Shown: positions 32,221 through 42,237, counted from the stretch's first letter. The stretch: DNA of 64,000 nt from Acidovorax sp. NB1 (GCF_005405905.1 NZ_BJHU01000032.1:25790-89789), one strand, 5' to 3'. Numbers and translations: made by a program. Notes: generated by a model not told the origin, from the sequence alone.

Positions 32221-34872
32221 ATGTTCATTGAGCTGGTCAAAGGCGTTGCCTTGCTGTTGGCGCTGTGTTTTCTGCATGGCTTCAACATCCGCCTGTGGCG
32301 CCACCGACCGCTGGTGGGGCAGGCTTTTTCGGGGCTGATCTTTGGCGGCATCTGCGTGGTGGGCATGCTCACCCCGGTGGTGCTCATGCCCGGCGTGATT
32401 TTTGATGCGCGCTCGGTCGTGCTCAGCATGGCGGGGCTGTTTGGCGGGCCGCTGGTGGCCTGCATCGCGGCGGCCATGGCGGCCACGGGGCGCCTGTGGC
32501 TGGGCGGCGCGGGCGCCGAGGTGGGCCTGATGGTGATTGCCCTGTGCACCGTGATGGGCCTGGTCTACCGCGAGGGGCGTGCACGGGGGCGACTGGGTGT
32601 GGAGCCCGTTACCCTGGCACTGTTCGGGCTGCTGCTGCACACGGCGGTGATTGCGCTGTTTCAGTTGCTGCCTGCCGAGGCCGTGCAGCGCATCAACCAG
32701 ACGCTGGCCTTGCCCTATCTGCTGACCTTCACCCCCGCCACCGTGGTGCTGGGCCTGCTGCTGCGCGATGTGGAAGAGCGCATGGCCACCGAACACGCGC
32801 TGGCGGGCACGGCCGCGCGCCTGCACGCCATCGCCCAGGCCATCCCCGACGTGCTGCTGGTGCTGGACGCGCAGGGGCGCTATGTGGAAGTGCTCTCGCC
32901 CGACGACACGGCGCTGGCCGCCAGCGCGCCCGCGCTCATCGGCAAACGCCTGCACGAGGTGCTGCCCGCCGAGCAGGCCGACCGCTTCATGGCCCTGGTC
33001 CGCGACACCCTGCAATCGGGCCAGACCCACACCATCGAGTACGAGATGCAGACGCAGGCGGGGCTGCGCCAGTTCGAGGGGCGCACCCAGCCCCTGGGCG
33101 TGAAGGTGGGTGGCCAGGCCGCCGTGGTGTTCCTGGCCCGCGACATCACCAAACGCAAACAGGCCGAAAGCGCGCTGCGCGAGTCTGAGCTGCGCTTTCG
33201 CTCGCTGCTGCGCAACATCCCATCCATCTCGGTGCAGGGCTACCTGGAAGACGGCACCACCAGTTACTGGAACAAAGCCTCCGAACACCTCTACGGCTAC
33301 ACCGCCGAAGAGGCGCTGGGCGCCAACCTGCTCGACCTCATCATCCCCCCACCCATGCGCGAGGCCGTGCGCAGCCATGTGGAACACATGTTCAAGACGG
33401 GCGAGGTCATCCCTGCGGGCGAGCTGCAGCTGCAGCGCAAAGACGGCTCGCCCGTGGATGTGTTCTCCAGCCACGCCTACATCCAGGTGCCCGGCCACCC
33501 GCCCGAGATGTTCTGCATCGACATCGACATCTCGGGCCGCAAGGCCGCCGAAGACGAGGCGCGCTACCTGGCGTTCTACGACGCCCTCACCCAGCTGCCC
33601 AACCGGCGCCTGCTGGTGGACCGGCTGCAGCAGGTGCTGGTCAGCGGCGCGCGCTCGGGCCTGACCACGGCCGTGCTGTTTGTGGACCTGGACAACTTCA
33701 AGACCCTGAACGACACCCGGGGCCATGAGGTGGGCGACCTGCTGCTCAAGGAAGTGGCCCAGCGCCTGCGCGGTTGCGTGCGCGAGCAGGACACCGTGGC
33801 CCGCCTGGGCGGCGACGAGTTTGTGGTGGTGCTGCAGAACCTGAGCAGCGACCCCACCGAGGCCGCCGCCCAGACCCGCACCCTGGGCGAGCTGATCCTG
33901 GCCCAGCTGCGCCAGCCGTATGACCTGGCCGGGCACGAGCACCATTTCTCGGCCAGCATCGGCGCCACCTTGCTGCGCCACCACCGCGACTCGGTGGACG
34001 AAGTGCTCAAGCAGGCCGACATGGCCATGTACCGCGCCAAGGACGCGGGGCGCAACACCCTGCGCTTTTTTGACCCCGACATGCAGCAGGCTGTGAACCG
34101 CCGCGCGCTGCTGGAGACCGAGCTGCACAACGGCCTGCGCCAGGCGCAGTTTCTGCTGCTCTACCAGCCGCAAGTGGACAGCCAGGGCCACATCACCGGC
34201 GCCGAGGCCCTGGTGCGCTGGCGCCACCCGGTGCACGGCATGGTTTCGCCCGCAGAGTTCATCCCGCTGGCCGAAGAATCCGGCCTGATCCTGCCCCTGG
34301 GCCACTGGGTCATGGAAACCGCCCTGCGCCAGCAGGCCCACTGGCGGCACAACCCACAGTTCGCCCACCTCAGCCTCGCCATCAACGTGAGCGCACGCCA
34401 GTTTTTGCAAGAAGACTTTGTGGCACAGGTGCTTGCACTGCTGCAGAGCACCGGGGCCAGCCCGGCGCAGATCAAGCTGGAGCTGACCGAGAGCCTGCTG
34501 CTGGACAACGTGGACAACGTCATCGCCACCATGCAGGCCCTCAAGGCCCATGGGCTGGGCTTCTCGCTGGACGACTTTGGCACCGGCTATTCGTCGCTCA
34601 GCTACCTCAAACGCCTGCCGCTCGACCAGATCAAGATCGACCAGGGTTTTGTGCGCGACGTGCTGCTGGACCCCAGCGACGCAGCCATTGCGCGCTCCAT
34701 CATCGGCCTGGCAGGCGCCCTGGGCCTGGACGTGATCGCCGAAGGCGTGGAAACCACCGAACACCACCAGTTTCTGCTGTCGCATGGCTGCCGGGCGTTC
34801 CAGGGCTATCTGTTTGGCCGCCCGCTGGCGCTGGAAGACTTCGAGCGCCAGGTGCAGCAGCAGGCCACCTAA
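32221..34872 (+). CDS. Membrane-bound PAS-GGDEF-EAL cyclic-di-GMP protein
   Basis: An 883-residue protein. Six predicted membrane segments of the 5TM-LYT receptor type occupy residues 1-175, then come two PAS domains (about 190-310 and 315-440), a GGDEF domain (intact GGDEF near residue 530 with an RxxD inhibitory site, REQD, five residues before it) and an EAL domain (GAEALVRWRH near residue 660, DDFGTGYSSLSYL). Both catalytic motifs are intact, so it could make or break cyclic di-GMP; which dominates cannot be told from sequence. The ATG at 32221 follows GGAGGCCC and opens the first membrane helix. Confidence 0.92.
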   Translation: MFIELVKGVALLLALCFLHGFNIRLWRHRPLVGQAFSGLIFGGICVVGMLTPVVLMPGVIFDARSVVLSMAGLFGGPLVACIAAAMAATGRLWLGGAGAEVGLMVIALCTVMGLVYREGRARGRLGVEPVTLALFGLLLHTAVIALFQLLPAEAVQRINQTLALPYLLTFTPATVVLGLLLRDVEERMATEHALAGTAARLHAIAQAIPDVLLVLDAQGRYVEVLSPDDTALAASAPALIGKRLHEVLPAEQADRFMALVRDTLQSGQTHTIEYEMQTQAGLRQFEGRTQPLGVKVGGQAAVVFLARDITKRKQAESALRESELRFRSLLRNIPSISVQGYLEDGTTSYWNKASEHLYGYTAEEALGANLLDLIIPPPMREAVRSHVEHMFKTGEVIPAGELQLQRKDGSPVDVFSSHAYIQVPGHPPEMFCIDIDISGRKAAEDEARYLAFYDALTQLPNRRLLVDRLQQVLVSGARSGLTTAVLFVDLDNFKTLNDTRGHEVGDLLLKEVAQRLRGCVREQDTVARLGGDEFVVVLQNLSSDPTEAAAQTRTLGELILAQLRQPYDLAGHEHHFSASIGATLLRHHRDSVDEVLKQADMAMYRAKDAGRNTLRFFDPDMQQAVNRRALLETELHNGLRQAQFLLLYQPQVDSQGHITGAEALVRWRHPVHGMVSPAEFIPLAEESGLILPLGHWVMETALRQQAHWRHNPQFAHLSLAINVSARQFLQEDFVAQVLALLQSTGASPAQIKLELTESLLLDNVDNVIATMQALKAHGLGFSLDDFGTGYSSLSYLKRLPLDQIKIDQGFVRDVLLDPSDAAIARSIIGLAGALGLDVIAEGVETTEHHQFLLSHGCRAFQGYLFGRPLALEDFERQVQQQAT

Positions 34873-34982
34873 CCCCACACATTGGCAGGCAGCCCCGCCC
34901 CACGGCCCTGCCCTTAGCAGGGGCAATCAAGTTCTGCCGCCCGCTGGCCGATATCTCCTTGTGGCAACCGCGGAGGTGTCCC

Positions 34983-36044
34983 ATGAAGATCGAATCATCC
35001 GCCCTGCAGATGCAGGCCCAGCACGTCGCGACGCGCGTGCACACCCAAAGCAGCCGCTTTGAAGCCTGGGTGGGTGACCGCCGCCCCGCCAACGCCCCCA
35101 GCCCCGCCCGAGCGGTCCCAGCCGTCCAGATCTCCAGCGCCGCGCGCCTGGCCCAGGCTGCACAGTCCACCGAGGCCACCACTGCCCCCCGAGAAACCGA
35201 CGCCGACGAAGGCCTGACACCCCAGCTCGCCCTGATGCGCGACCTCATCGCGCTCATGACCGGCGTGCGGGTGCGCGTCTACACCGGCACCGAGGCCCCG
35301 ACCGAAGCCCCCACCCCACCCAGGCGCCCAGCGCAAGCCCAGGCCGACTCGGCCCCCGGGCGCCAGCGCGCTGGTTTTGGCCTGGTTTATGAACAGCGCG
35401 AAGTCATCGAAGAAACCGAACGCACCCAGTTCAGCGCCCAGGGCGTGGTGCGCACCGCCGACGGCCGCGAGATCCGCTTCACCTTGCAGCTGGACATGCA
35501 GCGCAGCTACCGCCAGGAATCCTCATTCAGCCTGCGCCTGGGCGACGCCACCGCCATCGACCCGCTGGTGATCAACTTCGACGGCACCGCCGCCCAGCTG
35601 CAAGACCAGCGCTTCGCCTTCGACCTGAACGGCGACGGCGAAACCGAAAACGTGCCACTTCTGGCAGGCAACCGGGGCTATCTGGCGCTGGACACCAACC
35701 AGAACGCGCTCATCGACAACGGCCTGGAACTCTTCGGCCCCGGCACCGGCAACGGCTTTGCCGAACTGGCACAGCACGACAGCGACGGCAACGGCTGGAT
35801 CGACGAAGCCGACCCGGTCTACCAGCAACTGCGCGTGTGGACCCCCAGCGCCGACGGCACCGGCCGCCTGCAAACCCTGGCCGAACTCGGTGTAGGCGCC
35901 GTGCAGACCGCCACATCGGCCACTACCCCGTTTGCCCTGCGCACCGCCGACAACACCCCTCTGGGCGCCGTGCGCTCCACCAGTGTGTACCTGCGCGAGG
36001 ACGGAGGGGTGGGGACGGTGCAGCAGATTGATTTGAGTGTGTGA
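34983..36044 (+). CDS. EF-hand-like calcium-binding protein of unknown function
   Basis: A 353-residue protein without a signal peptide. The N-terminal half is helical and Ala/Arg/Thr-rich; the middle has a beta-rich module (RQESSFSLRLGDATAIDPLV). The C-terminal third carries three dockerin-like calcium loops: DLNGDGETENV, DTNQNALIDNG and DSDGNGWIDEAD. Family members of this layout (VP2991-like proteins with FDLNGDGK-type loops) are common in proteobacteria and uncharacterised. The start at 34983 follows CGGAGG. It may stabilise or sense calcium; location is unclear. Confidence 0.75.
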   Translation: MKIESSALQMQAQHVATRVHTQSSRFEAWVGDRRPANAPSPARAVPAVQISSAARLAQAAQSTEATTAPRETDADEGLTPQLALMRDLIALMTGVRVRVYTGTEAPTEAPTPPRRPAQAQADSAPGRQRAGFGLVYEQREVIEETERTQFSAQGVVRTADGREIRFTLQLDMQRSYRQESSFSLRLGDATAIDPLVINFDGTAAQLQDQRFAFDLNGDGETENVPLLAGNRGYLALDTNQNALIDNGLELFGPGTGNGFAELAQHDSDGNGWIDEADPVYQQLRVWTPSADGTGRLQTLAELGVGAVQTATSATTPFALRTADNTPLGAVRSTSVYLREDGGVGTVQQIDLSV

Positions 36045-36108
36045 AAAACCAAGGGGCTGGCAGGCTCACTCAGATAGCCGGAAGAACTGGGTGATGTCCA
36101 ACCCGTCT

Positions 36109-36456
36109 TCAGGCCGACACTGACGCATGGGCCACCTGCGCATCCACCCAGTCGGCATACTCCGCCGAGGCCTGCAACGTCTGCACCACCAACTGCGGTA
36201 GCTCATAAGGATGGTGCGCCCGCACGAGGGCCAGCAGCGGACGAAGGGCCCGCGGTGCGGTTTTGTACACCAGCCGGAATTCGCGGTCCTCCTGCAGTGC
36301 ACCCTGCCAACGGAAATGGGCTGTGATCGGCTCCACCTGCACACAGGCCGCCAGCCGTGCATCCAGAACCAACTGCGCCAGCAGCCGCACTTGCGCGTCG
36401 GTGGCCACGGTAGTGGTGACAACGGCAATATCGCAAAGAGCGGTCGGCTCGGTCAT
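36109..36456 (-). CDS. cutA: Divalent-cation tolerance protein CutA
   Basis: A 115-residue trimeric CutA1-fold protein with the conserved LAACVQVEPITAHFRWQG and DREFRLVYKT segments and the HPYELPQ motif. Linked to copper tolerance in E. coli, although the general biochemical role is still debated. The start at 36456 removes a poorly conserved extension. It is the last recognisable backbone gene before the accessory region. Confidence 0.93.
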   Translation of the reverse strand: MTEPTALCDIAVVTTTVATDAQVRLLAQLVLDARLAACVQVEPITAHFRWQGALQEDREFRLVYKTAPRALRPLLALVRAHHPYELPQLVVQTLQASAEYADWVDAQVAHASVSA

Positions 36457-37082
36457 GCGCGTCTCCAGAAAGCATTGGGCGATGCAGTCTGCCACGGCGG
36501 AAAGTGCAATGCCAGAGCCTCAACCAACCACCACCCAAAGCGTGAAAAGACAGTTCCGTTTGTCGCAACAATCGAGAAAACCTGGAGCAACGCTGCGCGG
36601 AACCCTGGGTTTTTTGCTTGCTCACACACCATGCAAACGTCTGAAGCTTGGTGAATTCATCGAAAAAACCCTTTTAAATCAACAGCTTAAAAAACAACTC
36701 TGTGTTTGCACACCTGTCACCCGTGTCGATGTGCATTGAGTGTTGTACTGCCGAATTTGAGAAATCAACGACTTGGAGCGACACGGGGTGCATACCCTTG
36801 TACTTTTTATTCCTTCAGTGTTGTACTTTCCCGGGTGTTTCTCACTGAGTCTTGTATTTTTTCCAGCTTGGCCGCTTGGCGCGCCATCAGCTCAGGATCT
36901 TTCTACTTAGGGCCGCATTTAAACGCTTGACGCAAAGAACAGCGTTTTGGCCAAGCGGCGGCTACAGGCTGATAGCAGTCGTCGATGTTCAGCCGTTCAC
37001 TGACTGCATATGTTCATACCGGACACTGGCAACTATCGGGGAACAATTCCATGCCACTGCATCCTCGGCACCTGCGTACAGG
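36457..37082. other. AT-rich gene-poor stretch at the edge of the accessory region
   Basis: About 620 bases with no convincing gene. GC falls clearly below both sides between 36640 and 37030. The word TTGTACT occurs at 36743, 36798 and 36821, with TTGTATT at 36852, three of them within AGTnTTGTA. No transposase, integrase or tRNA is seen. It may be a remnant of a mobile element end or an old integration boundary. Confidence 0.45.
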
Positions 37083-38021
37083 CTATAAGGCAGCTAGATA
37101 TTCCCTCTTCATGGACTGAACCAGGTCGGCAGTAGTCGGTAAGGATGTCACCCCCGACACCGAATGCCCCGCACTCCATAGATCCGACCACCGTTGAATG
37201 ACTGGTCCTTCAGATCCTCCTCCGAATTTGTTGCGCGCTTCCTGAACGGACACTGTCTCGTCCAACGCTTCGGGGTCGAGACCCACCCGGACGATGGACG
37301 GCTTCAAAAAGTTCGCGGGCAACCCGGTGAAGGCGCGTGTGGCGAGCACATCGTCCATGGAGCTTTCCAGAAGCATCTCTTTGTAGTCCGCCGTCGCCAT
37401 GCTTTCCTGGGTGGCGATGAATCGCGTACCCACACACCCCAGGTCGCACCCCAACACGGTCGCGGCGCGCAGCGCCACGCCGTCCGAGAGGCCGCCCGAC
37501 AGCACGATAGGACCATCGAAGATCTGGCGCACGGCGCGCACGAACGCGAAAGGGTTGGCCCAGCCGGTGTGACCGCCTGCACCGGACGACAAAAGAACGA
37601 GGCCGTCGACGCCGGCCTCCAGCGCGCGCTCTGCATGGTGCAGCGAAGCGACATCGGCAAATACAAGGCAACCGCCATCTCGCAAAGCGGGAATCACCGA
37701 AGCGGGTGAACCCACGCTCGTGATCACCAGTTCCGCACCGTGGCGCACGATCAAGTCCACTTCGGCCTTGAGGCGTGCGGGGTCGCGCCGCATGATGAGG
37801 TTGGGGCAATAAGGCGCTCGGCTGGGCTGTTCTTCGGCTTCGCGCTGAAGCCGCTGCAGCCACGCCGCAAACTCGTCCAGCGACGTGCAATTGGCTGTGG
37901 GAAACGCGCCAATGACGCCGGCCGCGCACGCGGCCGAAACCAGCTCAATGCCAGAGACACGCAGCATGGGGGCCGCAATGACGGGCACCACCAGCCGCTC
38001 CATAAAAGGCAGTCGGTTCAT
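37083..38021 (-). CDS. Nitronate monooxygenase family protein, copy 1
   Basis: A 312-residue FMN-dependent TIM-barrel enzyme of the nitronate monooxygenase/2-nitropropane dioxygenase family. It shows the N-terminal IAAPMLRVSG loop, GLVLLSSGAGGHTGW with the conserved AGGH-type motif, and the phosphate-binding SGGLSDG and GTRF segments. In CoA-pathway operons such proteins may instead act as enoyl reductases or detoxify nitronates. The start at 38021 overlaps the upstream paralogue by four bases. Last gene of the leftward operon. Confidence 0.85.
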   Translation of the reverse strand: MNRLPFMERLVVPVIAAPMLRVSGIELVSAACAAGVIGAFPTANCTSLDEFAAWLQRLQREAEEQPSRAPYCPNLIMRRDPARLKAEVDLIVRHGAELVITSVGSPASVIPALRDGGCLVFADVASLHHAERALEAGVDGLVLLSSGAGGHTGWANPFAFVRAVRQIFDGPIVLSGGLSDGVALRAATVLGCDLGCVGTRFIATQESMATADYKEMLLESSMDDVLATRAFTGLPANFLKPSIVRVGLDPEALDETVSVQEARNKFGGGSEGPVIQRWSDLWSAGHSVSGVTSLPTTADLVQSMKREYLAAL

Positions 38022-39028
38022 TCTTGTTCCATTCCGTTCTGTGAATGCATTGCGTGAAGGGCCGCGATGGCTTGCACCGCTTCGTCCACGAGGTCGTTGA
38101 CGATGGCCTGCAGCGGCTCGATGCTCTGAGCGAATGCGATGGACGGCCCCAGGGAGACCATGCCATGGCGCCAGTCGCCCTCTGCGTAGCAACGGTCGCG
38201 CGCGACGGTTCCGCTGATGAGGTCGCCGAATGCAGCGTGTTCAGTGGCACCCGCCCGCTCGATGGCCTGAACCTGGCTCGCGGTGTCATTCAGAAGCACG
38301 CGCCAGGTGGTGCCCAGTGACTGCAGCAGCCGCACTGTGGAGTGCTCGTCACAGGTAAGCAAATGCTCCTTGTAAAGAGGGTGCGTCTGGACCTCCTCGC
38401 ACACCAGAAAGCGGCTGCCGATGAGCACACCGTCCAGCCCCTGGGCCAGCACCGCTGCCAGTTGCCTGCCGCGGCCGATGCCGCCCCCCAGCACCACGGG
38501 CACCTTGAACTGGCCATGGGCGAGAGCGCCCAACAGCATGGTGGGCAGCTCGTTCATGCCGGGGTGACCACCTTCCTCCATGCCGACCAGGGCAATGGCA
38601 TCGGCACCGGCACGCTCTGCAGAAAGCGCGTGGCGGATGCTGGAAGCTTTGTGGACAACGACGGCGTTGGCTTTGTGCAGCGCTTTAATGAGTTCGGCTG
38701 GCACATGCCCTGCTGTCTCAAAGATCCTCACACCATGCGCCAAAGCAGAATCCGTCCAGCGCGGAACCATGGCATTGGCTTCGGGCCGGTGCGAGAGCGT
38801 GAGGTTCACGCCAAACGGTTTTCCACAGGTCAGCTCCGTGCAGAGCGCCAGCGCGTCGCAAAAATCCGCTTCGCTGGCGTACGACCGGGGCGTAATGAAT
38901 CCCATGCAGCCCGCATTCACCAGTGCCGCCACATACCGGGCGTCGGACAGCCACATCAGGCCGCCTCCCAGAATGGGGTGGTCGATCCCCAGCAGCTGCG
39001 TAATGCGCGTGCGCAGGACGGCGGCCAT
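38018..39028 (-). CDS. Nitronate monooxygenase family protein, copy 2
   Basis: A 336-residue FMN-binding TIM-barrel protein, a distant paralogue of the adjacent copy. Family signatures are ILGGGLMWLSDARYVAALVN, VGMEEGGHPGMNE (the AGGH position is EGGH here), VVLGGGIGRGRQLAA and GSRFLVCEE. It begins three bases after the CoA-transferase stop and overlaps copy 1 by four bases, so the two are made together and could form a heteromer. The substrate is unknown. Confidence 0.85.
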   Translation of the reverse strand: MAAVLRTRITQLLGIDHPILGGGLMWLSDARYVAALVNAGCMGFITPRSYASEADFCDALALCTELTCGKPFGVNLTLSHRPEANAMVPRWTDSALAHGVRIFETAGHVPAELIKALHKANAVVVHKASSIRHALSAERAGADAIALVGMEEGGHPGMNELPTMLLGALAHGQFKVPVVLGGGIGRGRQLAAVLAQGLDGVLIGSRFLVCEEVQTHPLYKEHLLTCDEHSTVRLLQSLGTTWRVLLNDTASQVQAIERAGATEHAAFGDLISGTVARDRCYAEGDWRHGMVSLGPSIAFAQSIEPLQAIVNDLVDEAVQAIAALHAMHSQNGMEQE

Positions 39029-39031
39029 GAC

Positions 39032-40138
39032 TCAGTCGCCCCTTGCACCCAGTGGTGGTGCGCCCGCTAGGTCGGTGCCGCCCATCCCCTCCATGGCCAC
39101 CGGAAAGCGGACCCAGGGCATGTCATCACCCGCGGCAAACTTGCCGCGCGAGGCAAAGTGCGCCTGGGACGACAGTTCGACGGGATGAACCACGGGTGCA
39201 GCTGGAACGTCATGGCGGCACAGCAATTCGAAGGCTTCCCGCGAATCCAGTGGCTCCATGGCCTGCTCAATGCGCAGATTGATCGCATCAGCGACTGCCT
39301 TGCGCGCCTTGTGCGTGGCGTACTCCGGCCCGTCAAAGGGCGCCAGCGGCAGCGCTGCGCAGAGGCGCTTCCAGAAATGGTCTTCCAGCGCGGCAATCGA
39401 CACGTAGCGCCCATCCTTGCACCGGAATGCGCCGTAGGCGGCTTTCACCAGCGTGGCCTCGCGCTGCGCATGCACCGTGCGCGCACTGGCCGACCGGTAG
39501 GCGCCCAGCCGTGGGTTCATCCAGTGCAAGGCGCAACCGGCCAGCGCAACGTCCAGGTACTGTCCCCTGCCCGTGGCTTCGCGCTGGAACAGCGCAGCGA
39601 GCGTGGCGGACAGGGCGTACATGGTCCCGCACAGGTCGGCCACCGGCAGCCCGAAGCTCTGCGCGGGGGCGCCATTGGGCTGGCCCGAGACGGCCAGCAC
39701 GCCAGCGGCGGCCAGGTAGTTGATGTCATGCCCCGGCAGGTCGGCCCAGGGCCCTGTCTGGCCATATCCGCTGAGGGATACATAGATGAGTCGCGGAAAG
39801 GCCTGGCAGAGCGCAGCAGCGTCCAGGCCCAGGCGAGCCATCACGCCCGGACGGTAGGACTCGACCACCACGTCGGCTGACGCGATCAACGTGCGAACTT
39901 GGTCGCGCTGGGCCTCGTCCTTGAGGTCCACCATCAGGCTTTGCTTGCCCCGGTTCACGGCCTCGAACGCGCCCTGGCCCAGATGGCGCGCGTTGTCGCC
40001 GTGCGGCGGGCGCTCGATCTTGATGATGCGCGCGCCCATCTCCGCCAGGTTCTGCGTCAGGAACGGCCCCGGCAGCAGCTCGCTGAAATCCACCACGGTG
40101 ATGCCCTGTAGCGGCGGCCGGGCTGTGGTTGAGGTCAT
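39032..40138 (-). CDS. Class III CoA-transferase (CaiB/BaiF family)
   Basis: A 368-residue CoA-transferase beginning GITVVDFSELLPGPFLTQNL, with RPPHGDN and LKDEAQRDQVRTLIASADVV typical of the CaiB/BaiF fold and an Asp in the PVADLCGTMYALSATLAAL segment corresponding to the catalytic position. It moves CoA between carboxylic acids. It overlaps the ADP-forming synthetase gene by four bases, so the locus has two ways of activating an acid. Confidence 0.88.
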   Translation of the reverse strand: MTSTTARPPLQGITVVDFSELLPGPFLTQNLAEMGARIIKIERPPHGDNARHLGQGAFEAVNRGKQSLMVDLKDEAQRDQVRTLIASADVVVESYRPGVMARLGLDAAALCQAFPRLIYVSLSGYGQTGPWADLPGHDINYLAAAGVLAVSGQPNGAPAQSFGLPVADLCGTMYALSATLAALFQREATGRGQYLDVALAGCALHWMNPRLGAYRSASARTVHAQREATLVKAAYGAFRCKDGRYVSIAALEDHFWKRLCAALPLAPFDGPEYATHKARKAVADAINLRIEQAMEPLDSREAFELLCRHDVPAAPVVHPVELSSQAHFASRGKFAAGDDMPWVRFPVAMEGMGGTDLAGAPPLGARGD

Positions 40139-42237
40139 GCGGTGGTTCTTTCGATGATCACGGCGTCGAGCGGCAGCACGCCCTCGCCCTGCGCGCCAAT
40201 CCACACGGGGTTGAGGTCCATTTCCTCGATGCGGGCTGCGTTGTGCATCACGAAGTCCGAGATGCGCACCAGCAGCGTGTGCAGCGCTTCCAGGTCTGCC
40301 GGTGGCCGGCCGCGTGCCCCTTCCAGCAAGGGTAAGCAACGCATCTCGCGGACCATGGCCGCTGCCTCGCTGGCGGAAAGCGGCAACATGCGCCGCGTGA
40401 CGTCGCGCAGGATCTCCACGTAGATGCCGCCCAGCCCGAAGGTCATCACGTGGCCGAACACCGGGTCGCGCGTGACGCCGACCATCAGCTCCAGGCCGCC
40501 GCGTGGCGCCATCTTCTCGATCAGCAGACCGTCGATGTGCGCGTCGGGCCGGTGGTGCTTCGCCGCCGCCATGATGTCCTCCCAGGCTTGGCGCAGTTCG
40601 TCGGCGTTCTGCAGCCCCACCATGACGCCGCCGATGTCGGACTTGTGCACGATCTGCTCGCTGGCGATCTTGGCCACCACGGGGTAGCCCATGGCGTTGG
40701 CCGCAGCAACGGCGTCCTCCACGGTAGGAGCCAATGCATTGGGCAGCAACGCGATGCCTGCTGCCAGCAGCTGGGACTTGGCCTCGGCCTCGGACAGGCT
40801 GCGCGTGGCGCTGGCGGGTGGCAGCGCCGCTACCGGGTTCAGCGGGGTGTGCGTGCCACGCGTGCGCTTCCAGCGGCCATATTCGATCCAGCGCTGGATG
40901 GCCTTGATGGCCTTGCCCACCGACCGTGGCGGGGCAAAACCGCCTTCGACCAGCATGCGATAGCCCTCGCCCATCCGATCGCTCATCCAGATGGGCAGGA
41001 TCGGGGTGGTGCAACCCTTCTGCGCCGCAATGATGGTGCGCGCCAGCTGGATCGTGGTGTCGCCATAGTCCAGCGCGATCGGAACGATCACGCAGCCCAG
41101 GTGGGGGTCTGCCGCCACCGCACTCAGCGACTTCTCGATCAGCGCCGCATCGCTCAGCACGGCGGCGGTGGTGTCCACCGGGTTGTCCAGCGCAGCGAAG
41201 TCGGGCAGCAGATCGGCCAGGGCCTGCCGTGTGTGCGGGGCAAACTGCGCGAGGGTCAGGCCTGCGGTGCCCACGGCATCCGCCGTCAAGGCCGCCGTGC
41301 CGCCCGATGAAGTGTAGATGGCCACCCCTTCGCTGGGTGCCGGCTCGCCGCGTGCAAACAGCCAGGCGGTATCGACCAGCTCGTCGATGTCATCCACCTC
41401 GATCACGCCGCACTGCTTGAACACGGCGCTATTCACCTCGGCCGATCCGGTCAGGGATGCGGTGTGGGATTGCGCCGCCTTTTGCCCGTAAGCCGACTTG
41501 CCCACCTTGAGTGCGATCACGGGCTTGCCGTTGGCCGCCGCACGGTTCACGGCGGCCACAAACTTCGCGCCGTCCTTGATGCCCTCCAGCAAGGTCACGA
41601 TCACCTTGATGTCGGGCGCATCGGCCATGTAGTGGATGAAGTCGGCCACCTGCAGGTCCACCTCGTTGCCGGTGGAGGCCCACAGGCCAATGCCGATGCC
41701 CCGGTCCATGGCCTGCATCACGTTGCGCCCCAGGCCACCCCCCTGCGTGGCCAGACCGATAGGTCCCTTGACCAGGTCGTGCGGGAAAGACGGCGAGAAG
41801 GTCAGGCCCAGGCGGTGGTTGACGTTGGTGAGGCCCGGGCAGTTGGGGCCGTACAGGCGCATGCCGCCTGCATCGGCAATCTCCTTGAGCCGCACCTGGG
41901 CGCGCTCGCCTTCTTCACCGGCCTCGCCAAAGCCTGAGGTCAGCACGATGGCAAACAGCACGCCCCGCGCCGCGCACTCCTCGGCCACGGCCAGCACACC
42001 CGATGCGGGCACCACGATCACCGCCACGTCGGGCGTGGCGGGCAGCGATGCCACGCTGGGCCAGCAGCGGTGCCCGCGGATTTCTGCCTTGGTCGGGTTG
42101 ACGAGGTAGATGTCCCCGTCGAACTCGGAATGGTCCAGCAAGTTGGTCAGCGTGCGCTCGCCGATACTCTGCGGGCGGTCGGACGCGCCCACAAGGGCAA
42201 TCGAGCGGGGGCGGATCAGTCGTGAAAGGTCAGTCAA
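40135..42237 (-). CDS. ADP-forming acyl-CoA synthetase family protein
   Basis: A 700-residue fused alpha-beta acid-CoA ligase. A CoA-binding domain (RPRSIALVGASDRPQSIGER), a ligase domain with SHTASLTGS and the IYTSSGGTAALTADA segment, and a C-terminal ATP-grasp domain (YPVVAKIASEQIVHKSDIGG) are all present. It activates carboxylic acids to CoA thioesters. The start is taken as TTG 42237 because AGGAG lies just upstream and the CoA-binding domain begins nearby; the longer reading from 42285 overlaps the acyl-CoA dehydrogenase and lacks a ribosome site. Acid specificity cannot be predicted. Confidence 0.87.
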   Translation of the reverse strand: MTDLSRLIRPRSIALVGASDRPQSIGERTLTNLLDHSEFDGDIYLVNPTKAEIRGHRCWPSVASLPATPDVAVIVVPASGVLAVAEECAARGVLFAIVLTSGFGEAGEEGERAQVRLKEIADAGGMRLYGPNCPGLTNVNHRLGLTFSPSFPHDLVKGPIGLATQGGGLGRNVMQAMDRGIGIGLWASTGNEVDLQVADFIHYMADAPDIKVIVTLLEGIKDGAKFVAAVNRAAANGKPVIALKVGKSAYGQKAAQSHTASLTGSAEVNSAVFKQCGVIEVDDIDELVDTAWLFARGEPAPSEGVAIYTSSGGTAALTADAVGTAGLTLAQFAPHTRQALADLLPDFAALDNPVDTTAAVLSDAALIEKSLSAVAADPHLGCVIVPIALDYGDTTIQLARTIIAAQKGCTTPILPIWMSDRMGEGYRMLVEGGFAPPRSVGKAIKAIQRWIEYGRWKRTRGTHTPLNPVAALPPASATRSLSEAEAKSQLLAAGIALLPNALAPTVEDAVAAANAMGYPVVAKIASEQIVHKSDIGGVMVGLQNADELRQAWEDIMAAAKHHRPDAHIDGLLIEKMAPRGGLELMVGVTRDPVFGHVMTFGLGGIYVEILRDVTRRMLPLSASEAAAMVREMRCLPLLEGARGRPPADLEALHTLLVRISDFVMHNAARIEEMDLNPVWIGAQGEGVLPLDAVIIERTTA

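Noticed and set aside
32131..34926. 931-codon minus-strand open frame
   Set aside because: Fully antisense to the GGDEF-EAL gene, which has all its motifs; the frame exists because of high third-position GC.
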